This document shows, in pieces, positions 23,490 to 34,155 of a stretch of DNA of 64,000 bases. The DNA comes from Falciphora oryzae (lineage: Eukaryota; Ascomycota; Sordariomycetes; Magnaporthales; Magnaporthaceae). The first letter of the stretch is position 1. Each line of letters starts with the position of its first letter. Location: assembly GCA_000733355.1 (NCBI GenBank), contig JNVV01000036.1:260219-324218 (forward strand), read 5' to 3'. The notes beneath the pieces were generated by a model. The model did no database searches, was not told the DNA's origin, and saw only the letters and a program-made list of their open reading frames with translations. Both the position numbers and the translations under genes were made by a program.

Positions 23490-25218
23490 ATGGGCCTCGC
23501 AAATATTAGAATGCCGGCCCAGAGCCCTGCCAAGCCCAGAGGCGACCGCCTGATCGCCGCATCTGGCTCGGGAGCCAGCAGGGTTGGGAAGGCAGCTGCT
23601 GAGACGGCGGCTGCTGAGACGGCAGCTGCTGAGACGGCAGCCGCGTCTAGGACTCTCTCACTCCGCGATCAGACGTCGCCTGTGCCGGCTGCTGCCATCA
23701 AGAGCACCCGTCCGCTGCTGGGGCGCCGCCCTGGAGCTACGCGGCCTGTGGGCACAGCCATCCGCCCACCCCAGAAGCGTTTGAAGTCACCTGCTGGTTT
23801 GTCTAGTTTTTTTTTTTTTTGCGTCTTGGCCTAAACGCGCTGGACCTGGACTCACATTCTCCGGGTGGAATCTAGTTGGTGACAGCCCTACGGCCCAGAC
23901 GATGCAACGACAGTCTGTTACTATTGGGCCTGCTGTGGCCCCGTCGGCGGCCACGGCTGTGCCGGATCCGGCCTCTGCGGCTGCTCCCGCATCACCTCCA
24001 GTGGCAACTGCGGCCTCCTCTGCTGCCGCTGTCCAGGGCCCATCACAGCCGGCCAGGTGGGAGCACTTCAACGATATTGTCGCGTATGCCCCCCACAGCA
24101 ATAGCGAACAAGCCCATGTCGAGTTCATCTCCAAGAACAGGAGGGCTCTCGTCGTGCAATGGGCAGTCCTTGCCAGGCACAAGGGGGGTGACATTGATCC
24201 GGACCACCCGGACCTGTTCGATTGCCTGATCCGCCTCAAGTCCTTTATCAAATACCTTCAAACGGTCGACATGACGCCCCGTATCTACAAGGAGCTCCAA
24301 AGTGTCCACTCGCTGATAAACAGCCCTGATAAAAAGTACCCAGCCTTTATCATAAAGCATTACAATGCTCTTGAACAAGGCTGGAAGGACATGAACTACG
24401 GGGCCGACGACGTCAATGACGGCAGTGAGAGCCAGGACGAAGAGGCGAACTCGGCGGGAAGCATGCCCGTGATCGCCCGCCCTAGCCAGCCGCGGCCCGG
24501 TGATGATCTCGCCGAGTTCACGGTGGGGTTCCCTAGCGACGAGGATCCTATCTGGGGTCTGCAGGGGATTATGCATGGCATCCTCCGCACCGTGGCCCCC
24601 AGGGTTTCATACAGCTGGGATCCTCGGTTCGTTCATGAGAAACGATCGTGTCAGGTTTTTGGCCACAACGGCCTGCAGCCTGGCGACTGGTGGCCGCTCC
24701 AGAAGGTGGCTCTTTATCGGGGAGCCCACGGCAGCGTCATGGGTGGCATTGCGGGTCGGAGAGGCGAAGGGGCGCACTCGATCGTGGTTGGCTCGTCGCA
24801 GTATGACGACCTCGACTGGGATGAGGGCAATGTCATTTGGTATTCGGGGTCTCACAGCCACGACAACAAGGACCCAGTGGTGCTCGACGACTCCAACGCG
24901 ACCAAGCTGCTTCTTCACTCACTGGAGCGAAGCGACCGACCCGCGCGCGTCCTGCGCAAGAAGAACGACAACCACTGGGCGCCCAAGTTCGGCATCCGAT
25001 ACGACGGTCTCTACCGCGTGGCGGGCTGTCGCATGGCCAAGAACAATCTGGGTGGTGTGTACCGGCAGTTCAAGCTCGAGCGGCTGGCCGTCGACCCGAG
25101 TCGGCCTGACATGAACCCGTGCACGCTGGAGGCTGCGAGAGACAAGGTGCCCGGCGCGCGCCAGGCCGAGATCTGGGCCCGGGTCCAAGAAGGCTACGTG
25201 CCGAGGCCTGGGAACTAA
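23490..25218 (+). CDS. SRA-YDG domain protein (methyl-cytosine-binding fold)
   Basis: Exons are 23490-23796 and 23876-25218, giving 549 residues. The first ~190 residues are low-complexity (A/P/S/T) and include three AAAET units from a 15 bp tandem repeat. A helical region of about 130 residues follows, then an acidic linker. The SRA-YDG domain lies at about 360-520, with GHNGLQPGDWWPLQKVALYRG-type and HSIVVGSSQYDD motifs and the name-giving IRYDGLYRV. In UHRF1 and plant SUVH proteins this domain binds hemimethylated or methylated cytosine. Here there is no RING, PHD or SET domain, so the partner activity must be elsewhere. The methyl-DNA role is inferred from the family; many fungal SRA proteins are uncharacterised. 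Confidence 0.9.
23591..23635 (+). repeat. 15 bp tandem repeat coding for AAAET
   Basis: Three copies of a 15 bp unit (GGCAGCTGCTGAGAC with one variant base) lie in frame in exon 1 of the SRA gene. Confidence 0.9.
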
Positions 25219-27241
25219 TCAGACAAACAAGGCTCGGACTGTTGGAAGGGAGACGGAGAGGGGGGATATTCTGGCTACGTTTTGGGGTGTTCTGCTGGTC
25301 AACGTCGTTCTGCCACCTTGCTCACTCTTTCTTCTCGTCTTTATCATCATCACACCCGATGGGGCGATGTTTTCCGGGACATTCGCAACCCATGTCTTGC
25401 TTAGTTTTCTTTGCTGTTCTTCTGTGGCTCGGCTGCGGGGTTTTTATCTGGAGAGGATTGCAAGGAGGAGAGAATGGATTGGGAGATATGGCAGAGCCGA
25501 GAAACTTCCAACGAGCGGAGAGGCAAAGGGGGATTTAGGATTCAGGATTCAGGATGCAGTTTTTCACCCGAGGCGGGGCCTCTGAAGCTGGCGCCCACGG
25601 TTTTCTGCGTCTGGGGCTCGATGGGGAGAGAGAGGAGAAAGGAGTGGTGCTAGGCAAAGCAAAGCTTTATCCGAACTCCAAGTACAAACAGTTTCTTGCC
25701 GCCTGCCCAAATTGATTCCCGTTGCGCGGTGAGTTCCGTTCTACTGGGCCTTTGCTAAGTAGGTGGATTCCTGCCGGCTGTCGATGGGCGTGCGGTTAGA
25801 CGTGCCATGCCGGGCGGGTTCACGTTGTGCTCAGTGGCTGCGTGTGCATTCACTGCATTCACTGTGCTGTTGCTGTAGGCTGCCAGGTACCGGCACTCTC
25901 AGCCCGAGGTGGATGCCACTGATGTTGCGCATGAATATGTTATATCCGGTCTCAAGCTCAAGTACGATATTTGCCTAGCCGGGATAAGGGAGACAAAAAA
26001 AAAAAAGGTTTAGCATTTCCAGGGGGGGTCCACAGCAAGTGCGAGATTGTGGGGCAGCAAATGCGAGTTCCCGGGCGAAGCCGCTGGACAGGCAGGCGGG
26101 CGAGTCGACCGCACACGTTGCACTGGCATGGACCAGCGTTTGAGTGGTGCTCTTTTTTAACGTTGCGGTGTAATAATAGTGAATGGCTGGGTGGTCCGTC
26201 CAGGGTTTTTTTTTCGATCGTCGCGCATTGCAATTTGTACTTTTGTTCCGCCCCTGCACCCGAGCGTCGTCGCCCTTGGCCGCGTCTGCTAGCAGAGTAG
26301 GGCGAGCGTTGAGATTTGCGACAACGGATTGGAGAAGGAGAAGAGAGATCACAGAAGTGAACATCTCTCGGTGGCTCTCATCCGTCCGTGCTGACATCCA
26401 TGGACTCTGCGTGGCTGTTGGTTCGAGCACGTCGGGTCAGATCGTGGAGGGGCCCATGTCGAATTGATGGGTGGCAGCACGGCCACCTGGGGCAACCCTG
26501 CGGGCACCCTGACACTTTTGTTTTTAGGCACCTGGGCCGTGCCTAATGGCGCAGACACCTTATTTTTATTTTATTTTTTATTTTACCTTAGTCTGAACAC
26601 CCCTCCTTCTGTCCCGTCAGTTTGCGCAGCAGTAGGGCGGTCAGTGACGAGAAAACAAGTAAAAGAAAAGGGCGAAGTCGGCACCAGACAGAGGCAAAAG
26701 TGCAACAGGAATGCAAAAACACTCGACGCAAAAGCACCCAAAATGAGTCCATTGGTGGCCTTGGCGTGCTCCTTCCAACCTGATCTGGCCAAGACCGAAT
26801 CATCTCGGGCGTTCTCCATTCTCCGCCTCCCCTCCACACTAGCACTGCCTGAATGCGGTTTAGGCAGGCCCGCCTGTCAGCGCCCATCTTTGTCTCCCAC
26901 CCGATCCTGCTGCCAGAGGGATGGGCCACCAATCAACCAAGGGGCGCGCCTCGGCCGCATGGATGGCAGGGGGCTAATCGATGTCGAAGGGCCTGCTGGC
27001 TAGGTCGGCACTTTGTGGTTGCTCAACATCCAACCGCCGCCCGCCCGCCTTGTCCCTCTAGGCTGACGGATGGCTTTTTTTTTTTTTTTTTTTCTTTCTT
27101 TTTTCTTCTTCCATTATTTCTACTCCATCGTGCCCTTGCTTTACAAGCCAACAAGAGGGCCGCGCCAACACGGCGCTGTGATCCAACATCGGCTGAGCCG
27201 CGACATCGAACGCCCTTGAGCACACGCGCCTGTCGACCGAC
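25219..27241. other. Intergenic region SRA-YDG / GT32
   Basis: About 2 kb holding the SRA 3' UTR and the GT32 promoter. There is a T19 run at about 27076-27094, some 150 bp before the GT32 ATG. No gene-like frame and no RNA gene were recognised. Confidence 0.55.
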
Positions 27242-28300
27242 ATGATGATCGTGGTCCCGCGCCGGCGCCTGCTGACGCTGTGGGCGGTGGGCTCGTTCGT
27301 CTTCATCACGCTCTACCTCAGCAGCGACTGGCTGTGGAGCGTGTGGTACGGCACGATCTGGCCCGTCATCCACGAGCCGGCGCTGTGGGTGCTCGGGTTC
27401 ACGCGGTACGACTTCAAGCCCACGGCCGCCGAGGCGCAGTGCTTCGCCGGCACCGTCGAGCGCCACAACGCGCCGGGCCTCACCCCCGACATCCCGCGGA
27501 CGGTGCACTTCGTGTGGGGCCCTAAGGGCGAGGGCACCTTCAACTTCATACTCTACCTGGCCATCCGCGCCGCCCTCATCACGCTGCAGCCGAACGAGTT
27601 GCGCGTGCACTACACCAGCATCGACCGCGGCAACGAGTGGTTCAAGCTGCTCGAGCCCAACATCACCCTCGTCCACCACGACCCCAAGGCCTACCTGGGG
27701 CCCTTCCTCGACCTCGACCCGGAGTCCTGGGACCCGGCCCACATGGCCGACGTGCTGCGCCTGACGGTGCTGCTGGAGGAGGGGGGCGTCTACCTGGACG
27801 CCGACGCCTTTGCGCTGCGTCCGCTCGACACGCTCCTGCAGGGCGCGCGCGACGTCGTCATGGGCCACGAGGGCGGCGTGCGCATGGGCCTGACCAACGC
27901 CGTGATCCTGTCCAAGGCCGGCGCGCCCTTCATCAAGCGCTGGCTGGACATGTACCAGACGTTCGACATAACCCTGTGGAACGAGCACTCGGTCAAGCTG
28001 CCGCGGCGGCTCGAGAAGCAGTACCCGGACGAGCTGTGCGCGCTGTCGCCGAGCGCCTTCTACTGGCCCATGTGGACCGAGGGCTCGGTCGACTGGCTGC
28101 ACGAGCCGCTGAGCCCGGAGCAGGCGGCCGAGGTGGACGAGACGATGCGCAAGAACGACGGGGCCCTGTTTGACGACCAGCTGGTCCTGCACGCCTGGAG
28201 CCACCCCTCCAGCCGCTACACCCACAGGCTCACGCCCGAGATCATGCGCAAGGAGGACACGAGGTTCAACATGGTCATGAGGAGGTTCCTCGAGGATTGA
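27242..28300 (+). CDS. GT32-family glycosyltransferase (Och1-like, DXD)
   Basis: An uninterrupted frame of 352 residues. A short cytoplasmic N-terminus with Arg-Arg-Arg is followed by one signal-anchor helix (about 9-28), giving a type II Golgi topology. The catalytic part begins with IPRTVHFVWGPKG and contains a region typical of sugar-binding DXD transferases: MADVLRLTVLLEEGGVYLD, with Asp186-Ala-Asp188 as the metal/nucleotide-sugar DXD motif. The family includes Och1 and related alpha-mannosyl- and galactosyltransferases that extend N-glycans or wall glycans. Donor sugar and acceptor cannot be told from sequence. Two ATGs stand in tandem at the start; either could be used. Codon third positions are almost all G or C. 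Confidence 0.9.
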   Translation: MMIVVPRRRLLTLWAVGSFVFITLYLSSDWLWSVWYGTIWPVIHEPALWVLGFTRYDFKPTAAEAQCFAGTVERHNAPGLTPDIPRTVHFVWGPKGEGTFNFILYLAIRAALITLQPNELRVHYTSIDRGNEWFKLLEPNITLVHHDPKAYLGPFLDLDPESWDPAHMADVLRLTVLLEEGGVYLDADAFALRPLDTLLQGARDVVMGHEGGVRMGLTNAVILSKAGAPFIKRWLDMYQTFDITLWNEHSVKLPRRLEKQYPDELCALSPSAFYWPMWTEGSVDWLHEPLSPEQAAEVDETMRKNDGALFDDQLVLHAWSHPSSRYTHRLTPEIMRKEDTRFNMVMRRFLED

Positions 28301-30931
28301 GGGCGGGTTGGTCGGCTAGCCCTGGCCTGTTTTTCTTTTGGTTGCTTGGTTATTGCTGCTGCTCCTGTCGGCGTCAGGGGGCACATGGGAGATTTACCGA
28401 AACGATGTAATGAAACGGCATGTATGGCGCGCGGCGTTTGTGTGGTCGTCCGCTTCCCGGCTCGCGGAGGCGGCTCCTTCTCCAACCTGTTCTGGACATG
28501 CAGATATTGGATACCTAATGTACTCGAATACACGAATACACACTCTTATGGTTTTTGGGTCTGCCGACAGACAACGGTCCGCCGTATCTCTCCTCCGATG
28601 CCCTGCCCTCATCATGGCCACCTACCTCGGCCTCGCGTCAGCGCCGTGTCAGATAGAGCAGGTAGGAGTGAAGGGCCATGTCCGTCTGGTGCGGAGCAAA
28701 TCCGAGGGCCAGACTCGGCACGGGCGGGAGAATCCGATCTGTCTCGACCTAATATAACGGACCGGACCCCGGGCAGGGCAAGACGCCAACGGAATGCGGG
28801 GTATTATACGGCGGGCAGGAGTCAGGACGGCGCGACGACGACGTGGAATGGGCGCCCCTCCCAAAAGGCTAATAATACCTCCTGATCCGTCCGTGCCGCG
28901 GGCTTGCCAGTAATGATCAAGCGCCATCCTTGGACGGACCCCTTTTGTCCACCCTACCCGGTCATGGAGGGAACATGCATTGTCGGACGAGGCTTGGGGC
29001 TGATAGGGGATTCGGACGAGCGCAGAGTCACGTCGGGCAATAGCGTGGGTGGTGGCTCGGCTGAAGTTGTCTGGACTGCAAGCAGCAGACCAGCTGCCCA
29101 CTCGCCCGGGCTAGCGGACGAGGCACACCACGAGGCGAGATGGAGCTTGTAGGACTGCCGCCGGGGAATATGAGGGAGAGCAATGGTCCAAGCACGCGCC
29201 TCGTCCCTGGCTGAACGAGCGTGCGTGTGGGCTTTATCTCTGGCAGCGGCGAAAATGCTTGTCTACGCAATTATTTTTGCTTTTTCCCCTGCTGACCCTT
29301 CAAATTTGGAACCAGGCAGTTCAGATAGCCCTCGCTCCTCGCGCTACGGCATGGCGGCGGCGGCGAGGTGATGCAGTCCTTGACAGCCCTAGGTAATTTT
29401 AAATTCCTACCTAGCCTGGCCACAACGGGGGCTGCGCAAGCAACGCGGCCTCAGACGAACCCTTTTTCAATGTGCAAAAAGCCGCAAAAGTTGGCAAAGC
29501 CTGGCCGCGGGTAGGTAGAGTCAAGATCCTTGGGAAACAGTGGAGCACGCCCAGACGCGAGTCCCGCGCCTGCATCGCACAGCCAAGGAGGCCGAGACGG
29601 CAGGGGTGATGGAGGTTGACGAGGAGCTGCTGCCGTCTGCGCAGAATCAATCTGCTGTGCTCCCGTCTTTGCAGCCAGATGGAATGGAGAGCCAAATGGG
29701 ATTTCATCGTGTTGATTGATCTCGACAAGAGTCCTGAAAGCCAATTCCTTCGCAACTCTATTTTTGCGGCAACGAACGGCAAACACGAAACGGGGGTCCC
29801 CACTGCTCGGCGCAAGGGGTTGATCAGCCAACGCGCTGTCGGGGCGCTTGGCCAGCGGAGATCCCCGCTGCACTGCATGGCCCATCTGAACATCACCAGC
29901 ACTAGCACTGCATGCGCATCGCAGCTGGCCAACCAAGATGGGCCCGGGGCTGTGATTGGGTTTTTTTGTTCTGTCGCTCTGGCAGCGGGCAGGAAACAGG
30001 GAAACATCAACATCTCGAGAACCACCGAAACACCACGGCCAGTGCAGCGTCAGTCACGCACCGTATTGCTAGCGCTAGCAGCATCAATCTATCGGCTGAA
30101 TGTCATCAGTTGTGGTGGCTTAGCGGCCTCTTCAGCTTCCGCCTGGGTGACTGAGGGCGCTCCTCCCCAAACGGGCTCGCCTTCCGTTGGTCGTAGTCAG
30201 GGGTTCCAGGACTGGATCCATTTTGAATCAGCGCCCCTTTCCTCCCCACCGAACGGCGCGCGAACCCCTTTCGCCCTCCATCAGCCTTTCTGGGCTTTCG
30301 ACTTCCGACTTCGACTCTCGACTCTCGACTCTCGACTCTCGACTCTCGACTCTCGACTCTCTCCAACAAAGCACTCGTTTTCCTTTCTTTCATCAACCAC
30401 CTGACGCTCGCTACAGACAAGGCCGTCCTGGCGCAAGGAGCTGCCTCCAGGAAAACAACAAGAAAAAAAAAAAAAAGGAAAATAAACCCGCTCGACCACC
30501 AAAGCACGAGCAAAAAGCACAAACACCGGACGGGAAAAGAAAAGACGACACGAGGAGCACGGCCGAGCGCAATCCCACGCTCTCCAACCACTATCATCAA
30601 TTTCGCTAGGCTCCTCTCCCCCACATACTGTCTGGGTCGGCCCAGTGTCAGGAGAGCGATCGATCCCCGAGCCGTTACGAGGAGCGAGCCTCACCACGAG
30701 CGCCCAGTCCCACCTTTCTTGCCCATCGCGTTGGCCCAGCCTGCTCGTCCACTCCCTCCTCGGACCAGGTTAGCCGGGGGCCCACCACATTTTGCTGCCA
30801 GTCGATTCGAGTCGCCTGGCCTTGGAAGAAGCGGGACGGACGCGCTGCCACACTTGCGTGTCCATTCATTCTTTCCCAGTCTAGCCTGTTTTCTTTCCAC
30901 TGTGTAGTCCTTTCTTTTCCTCTTGTCCACC
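28301..30931. other. Intergenic region GT32 / GH17
   Basis: About 2.6 kb without a supported gene. Its right half is the GH17 upstream region, with a 7 bp minisatellite (30312-30360) and an A13 run near 30462. A GTAGGTAG motif occurs near 29513. Frames seen here lack domain character. Confidence 0.5.
30312..30360. repeat. (CGACTCT)7 minisatellite
   Basis: Seven perfect 7 bp units lie about 570 bp upstream of the GH17 start, probably in its promoter or 5' leader. Confidence 0.95.
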
Positions 30932-33241
30932 ATGCAGCGATACAGACACGACGATCCTGCAGAGTGGGAGCCTCTCGACAACCCGAACCCCTACTACGAC
31001 ACCTCGCCAGGCCGCGGCCACCCTCAGGCGCAGTACTACCCGCAACACGACCAGAGCCCTCGCCACCACCAGCAACACGAGCAGTACTACGAGTCTCGAC
31101 CCGATCGCCATCAGCAGCACCAGCCGCAGCAGTACAGCAACAACTACGCCCAAGATCCCCACGCCGCGGACCCGTACAATACCTCGTCGCCCCCTCGAGC
31201 CGCCGTCGGCGCCCACCGCCAAACACAATCGCCGCCCGACGCCCAGTACCTTCGATCCGAAAGGCGTCGATCCCGCGACCAACAGACCTGGGGTCCTGCC
31301 GCCGCTGCCCAGGGACCATACCAATCGTCGCCGCCGAACCCCGACGTCGTCTCGCCCATCTCGCCACCACAGCCCGCCGGCCGCAGCGACAACAGTCGAC
31401 ACTGGGGCCAAGAGTCCGGCTACCAGCGGCAGGGCGCCGCGCCGCAGAGCCGTCCCGAGAGCAACGTGACACCCGGGTCCGACAATTTTAGTGACGCTGC
31501 CCCTTTTGGCGGCATGGCAAACATAGCATACTCGGTTGCCGAGCGCAACGCTAGGGAAAGCGGGCTCGAGGCCATGAGGACCGCCAACCCGCACCAACAA
31601 CACTACCCAGACCAAGACTACCAGGGCGGCCATCGCCACCCCGCCGCCTACAACGACGCCGCTGACAGGGACTCCCACTCGAGCATGTCTGGCCTTGGCG
31701 CCGCCGCCATCCCGCCTGGCATGTCGACTCCGGGCGCAACAACACCATCGAGGGCGCGACATCCCGCCGATGCCGTCTACACTGACGACCCCTACTCAGG
31801 CTACTCACGACCAAACCAAGCCTCCTTGGGCGTTGTCAACCCCCACGACATCTACGACGACGGCGACGATGGCCTCGAGTACGGCCGCAAGAGTCACCGG
31901 AACTCGATGCTCAGTCTGGGGAACTCGAGCAACAAGAGCAGAAACAACCTCGCTGGCGTCGCAGCAGGCGCCGGTGCTGCTGGTGCAGGCCTGGCTGTGG
32001 CCAACGGCAAGCCTGGGGGCTATGGGCCCGTGGGCAGCCTTGGAAACGGCGGTTCGCACGAGGAGGTGCACAATTTAGGGGCAGAGAAGTCGTGGGGCAT
32101 GAAGCCTGAGAACAAGTCCAAGAAGTGGAAGATTGCTATCATCGTTCTTGTCGCTCTCGTGATTGTCGCAGGTATCGTGTGTGGGATCCTCTTCGGCGTT
32201 GTGTACAGGAACGCCCCCAAGAACGGCGGCGCAGGCAGCGGCCTGTCGGCGGCCGATGACCAGAGCCAGAACGGCGACCTCAACTCAAACAGCGGCGAGA
32301 TCAAGGCGTTGATGAACAACAAGAACCTGCACAAGGTCTTCATGGGCATGGACTACACGCCAATCAACACCCAGTACCCCGAGTGCCTTGCGAACCCGCC
32401 GTCGCAGAACAACATCACGCGCGACGTCGCCGTTCTCTCGCAGCTTACCAACACCATCCGCCTTTACGGCACCGACTGCAACCAGACCGAGATGGTGCTG
32501 ACTGCCATCGAGCGACTCAAGCTGCAAGACACCGTCAAGGTCTGGCTGGGGGTGTGGCAGGATAAGAACACCACGACCAACGAACGCCAGCTCACACAGA
32601 TGTGGGACATCCTGGACAAGTACAAGGAGAAGCCTTTCAAGGGCCTCATCGTCGCCAACGAGATCCTGTTCCGTGAGGAGATGACGACCACACAGCTGCA
32701 GAAACTGCTGTCGGATGTCCGCGCCAAGCTGCAGCAGAAGGGCATGAAGCTGCCCGTGGCCACGTCGGACCTGGGTAGAGACTGGGCCGACCAGAACCTC
32801 GTGCAGGCGTCCGACTACATCATGGCCAACATCCACCCATTCTTTGGCGGCCAGCCTGCCGAGGGCGCCGCCGACTGGACCATGGAGTTCTGGAAGAACA
32901 ACATCAAGGTCTCCAAGTCGGAGAAGGAGAAGAACGTGATTGCCGAGATCGGGTGGCCGTCACAGGGCGGCCAGCGCTGTCCTCCCGAGCTGGGCAAGTC
33001 CTGCCCCAAGCCCGCCGTCGCCAGCGTTCCGGAGCTGAACCGGGTCCTGAATGACTGGGTCTGCCCTGCGCTCAACAACGGAACCAACTACTTCTGGTTC
33101 TCGGCATTCGACGAGCCGTGGAAGATCCGGTTCAACAGCAAGGACGAGAACTGGGAGGACCACTGGGGCCTCATGGACGTCGACCGAAACTTGAAGGACG
33201 GCATCAAGATCCCAGACTGCGACGGCAAGACGGCTCCTTGA
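30932..33241 (+). CDS. btgC: GH17 glucan endo-1,3-beta-glucosidase, BtgC type
   Basis: A single exon of 769 residues. The first ~390 residues are a disordered Q/P/H/Y-rich cytoplasmic region, followed by a single membrane segment (about 397-424) and an extracellular GH17 barrel (about 450-769). The acid/base Glu is in IVANE (Glu577) and the nucleophile Glu is in IAEIGWPS (Glu672). The aromatic block YFWFSAFDEPWK near the C-terminus is characteristic. This type II membrane architecture matches BtgC of aspergilli, a wall beta-1,3-glucan-modifying enzyme. The start is the first in-frame ATG. Confidence 0.95.
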   Translation: MQRYRHDDPAEWEPLDNPNPYYDTSPGRGHPQAQYYPQHDQSPRHHQQHEQYYESRPDRHQQHQPQQYSNNYAQDPHAADPYNTSSPPRAAVGAHRQTQSPPDAQYLRSERRRSRDQQTWGPAAAAQGPYQSSPPNPDVVSPISPPQPAGRSDNSRHWGQESGYQRQGAAPQSRPESNVTPGSDNFSDAAPFGGMANIAYSVAERNARESGLEAMRTANPHQQHYPDQDYQGGHRHPAAYNDAADRDSHSSMSGLGAAAIPPGMSTPGATTPSRARHPADAVYTDDPYSGYSRPNQASLGVVNPHDIYDDGDDGLEYGRKSHRNSMLSLGNSSNKSRNNLAGVAAGAGAAGAGLAVANGKPGGYGPVGSLGNGGSHEEVHNLGAEKSWGMKPENKSKKWKIAIIVLVALVIVAGIVCGILFGVVYRNAPKNGGAGSGLSAADDQSQNGDLNSNSGEIKALMNNKNLHKVFMGMDYTPINTQYPECLANPPSQNNITRDVAVLSQLTNTIRLYGTDCNQTEMVLTAIERLKLQDTVKVWLGVWQDKNTTTNERQLTQMWDILDKYKEKPFKGLIVANEILFREEMTTTQLQKLLSDVRAKLQQKGMKLPVATSDLGRDWADQNLVQASDYIMANIHPFFGGQPAEGAADWTMEFWKNNIKVSKSEKEKNVIAEIGWPSQGGQRCPPELGKSCPKPAVASVPELNRVLNDWVCPALNNGTNYFWFSAFDEPWKIRFNSKDENWEDHWGLMDVDRNLKDGIKIPDCDGKTAP

Positions 33242-34084
33242 GCCAGTCTTTCTGTTTTTTTTTTTTTTTTTTTTCTTCTCTTTCCTTTTAGCGGTCGTGG
33301 TCTGGCTTTGTTTTCTCTTGTCTCCAGGATACCTAGCTAGCTTTGGCGCAACATCTGGTTGGCTTACGTCCAGGTGTTTGCGTGCGGTCTTCGATGGGAG
33401 GGCATCTTTGGCTTGCAGGACAAGTTTCGACAGGGGTTTATGTCTGTGCGAGCATACACACATGTGGCTTGAAGGGCCTTTCCTGGCTAGGTGGGGTACT
33501 TGTTCTGGCTGTCTATACTTTTGTCATCTTTTGCTGTTTTCCTGTGTTTTTGGCGTCATGCTTGTCCAACGCCAGGGAGGACATATATATATGGAGTTTG
33601 GGATCAATCTCGGTCTTTGCTTGTACTTTGCAGTTCCCCATGGGCCCTACGTGTCACAGATGCTTGTTTGACATTGGCCGAGATTTTTTGCACTGGGGCT
33701 TTTTTTTTTGTTTCCATCTTGCTTGGTCCCCTGCAGTCGGTGGGCGGGCTGTGCTACTTCTCTGTTGGCAAAAGGTGACGTTCCTTTTGGAGAGGGTAAT
33801 AAAGGACGACGGTCGGCTACATAGGAGGGATCGAATGTGGGATCGCGGTTGTCTTAGTTGCCTGTCTAGAGCGAAAAGAATATCTCTATAGATATAAATA
33901 CATGCCGCAGACGAGCTGTCTGCACCGAATCCAATTCGTCAAGCTCTGCAAATTCTCTCCTCCAAGCTCGTGTCAATGTTGTCGGGACAAACAACATGAA
34001 AGCAGGTGTACGTACAAAAAGCGGCAAAAACAAAAGGCGAATAAATGCGTATCTCCTCCTTCACGATGAGGATCTCGATCGGAT
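33242..34084. other. GH17 3' region up to the tRNA gene
   Basis: This begins with a T20 run directly after the GH17 stop and is T/G-rich throughout, as in a 3' UTR. An AATAAA-like stretch and ATATATAT occur near 33585 and 33895. No gene was recognised. Confidence 0.55.
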
Positions 34085-34155
34085 TGCGTGTGCCCGGACT
34101 CGAACCGGGAGCCCATCGATGGCAACGATGGATTTTACCCTTAAACCACACACGC
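34085..34155 (-). tRNA. tRNA-Gly(GCC): tRNA-Gly (anticodon GCC)
   Basis: The 71 nt minus-strand sequence folds as a full cloverleaf. It has a 7 bp acceptor stem (GCGTGTG with CACACGC), a D arm, an anticodon stem CATCG/CGATG with loop TTGCCAT, and a T arm CCCGG/CCGGG around TTCGAGT. The anticodon GCC reads the Gly codons GGC and GGT, fitting the GC-rich codon use here. Box B (GGTTCGAGTCC) is perfect. There is no intron and CCA is not encoded. Confidence 0.95.

Noticed and set aside
27023..28225. 400-codon open frame antisense to the GT32 gene
   Set aside because: It is the mirror of the very G/C-ending GT32 codons, which rarely form stops on the opposite strand; its tail is a homopolymer-coded Lys run.
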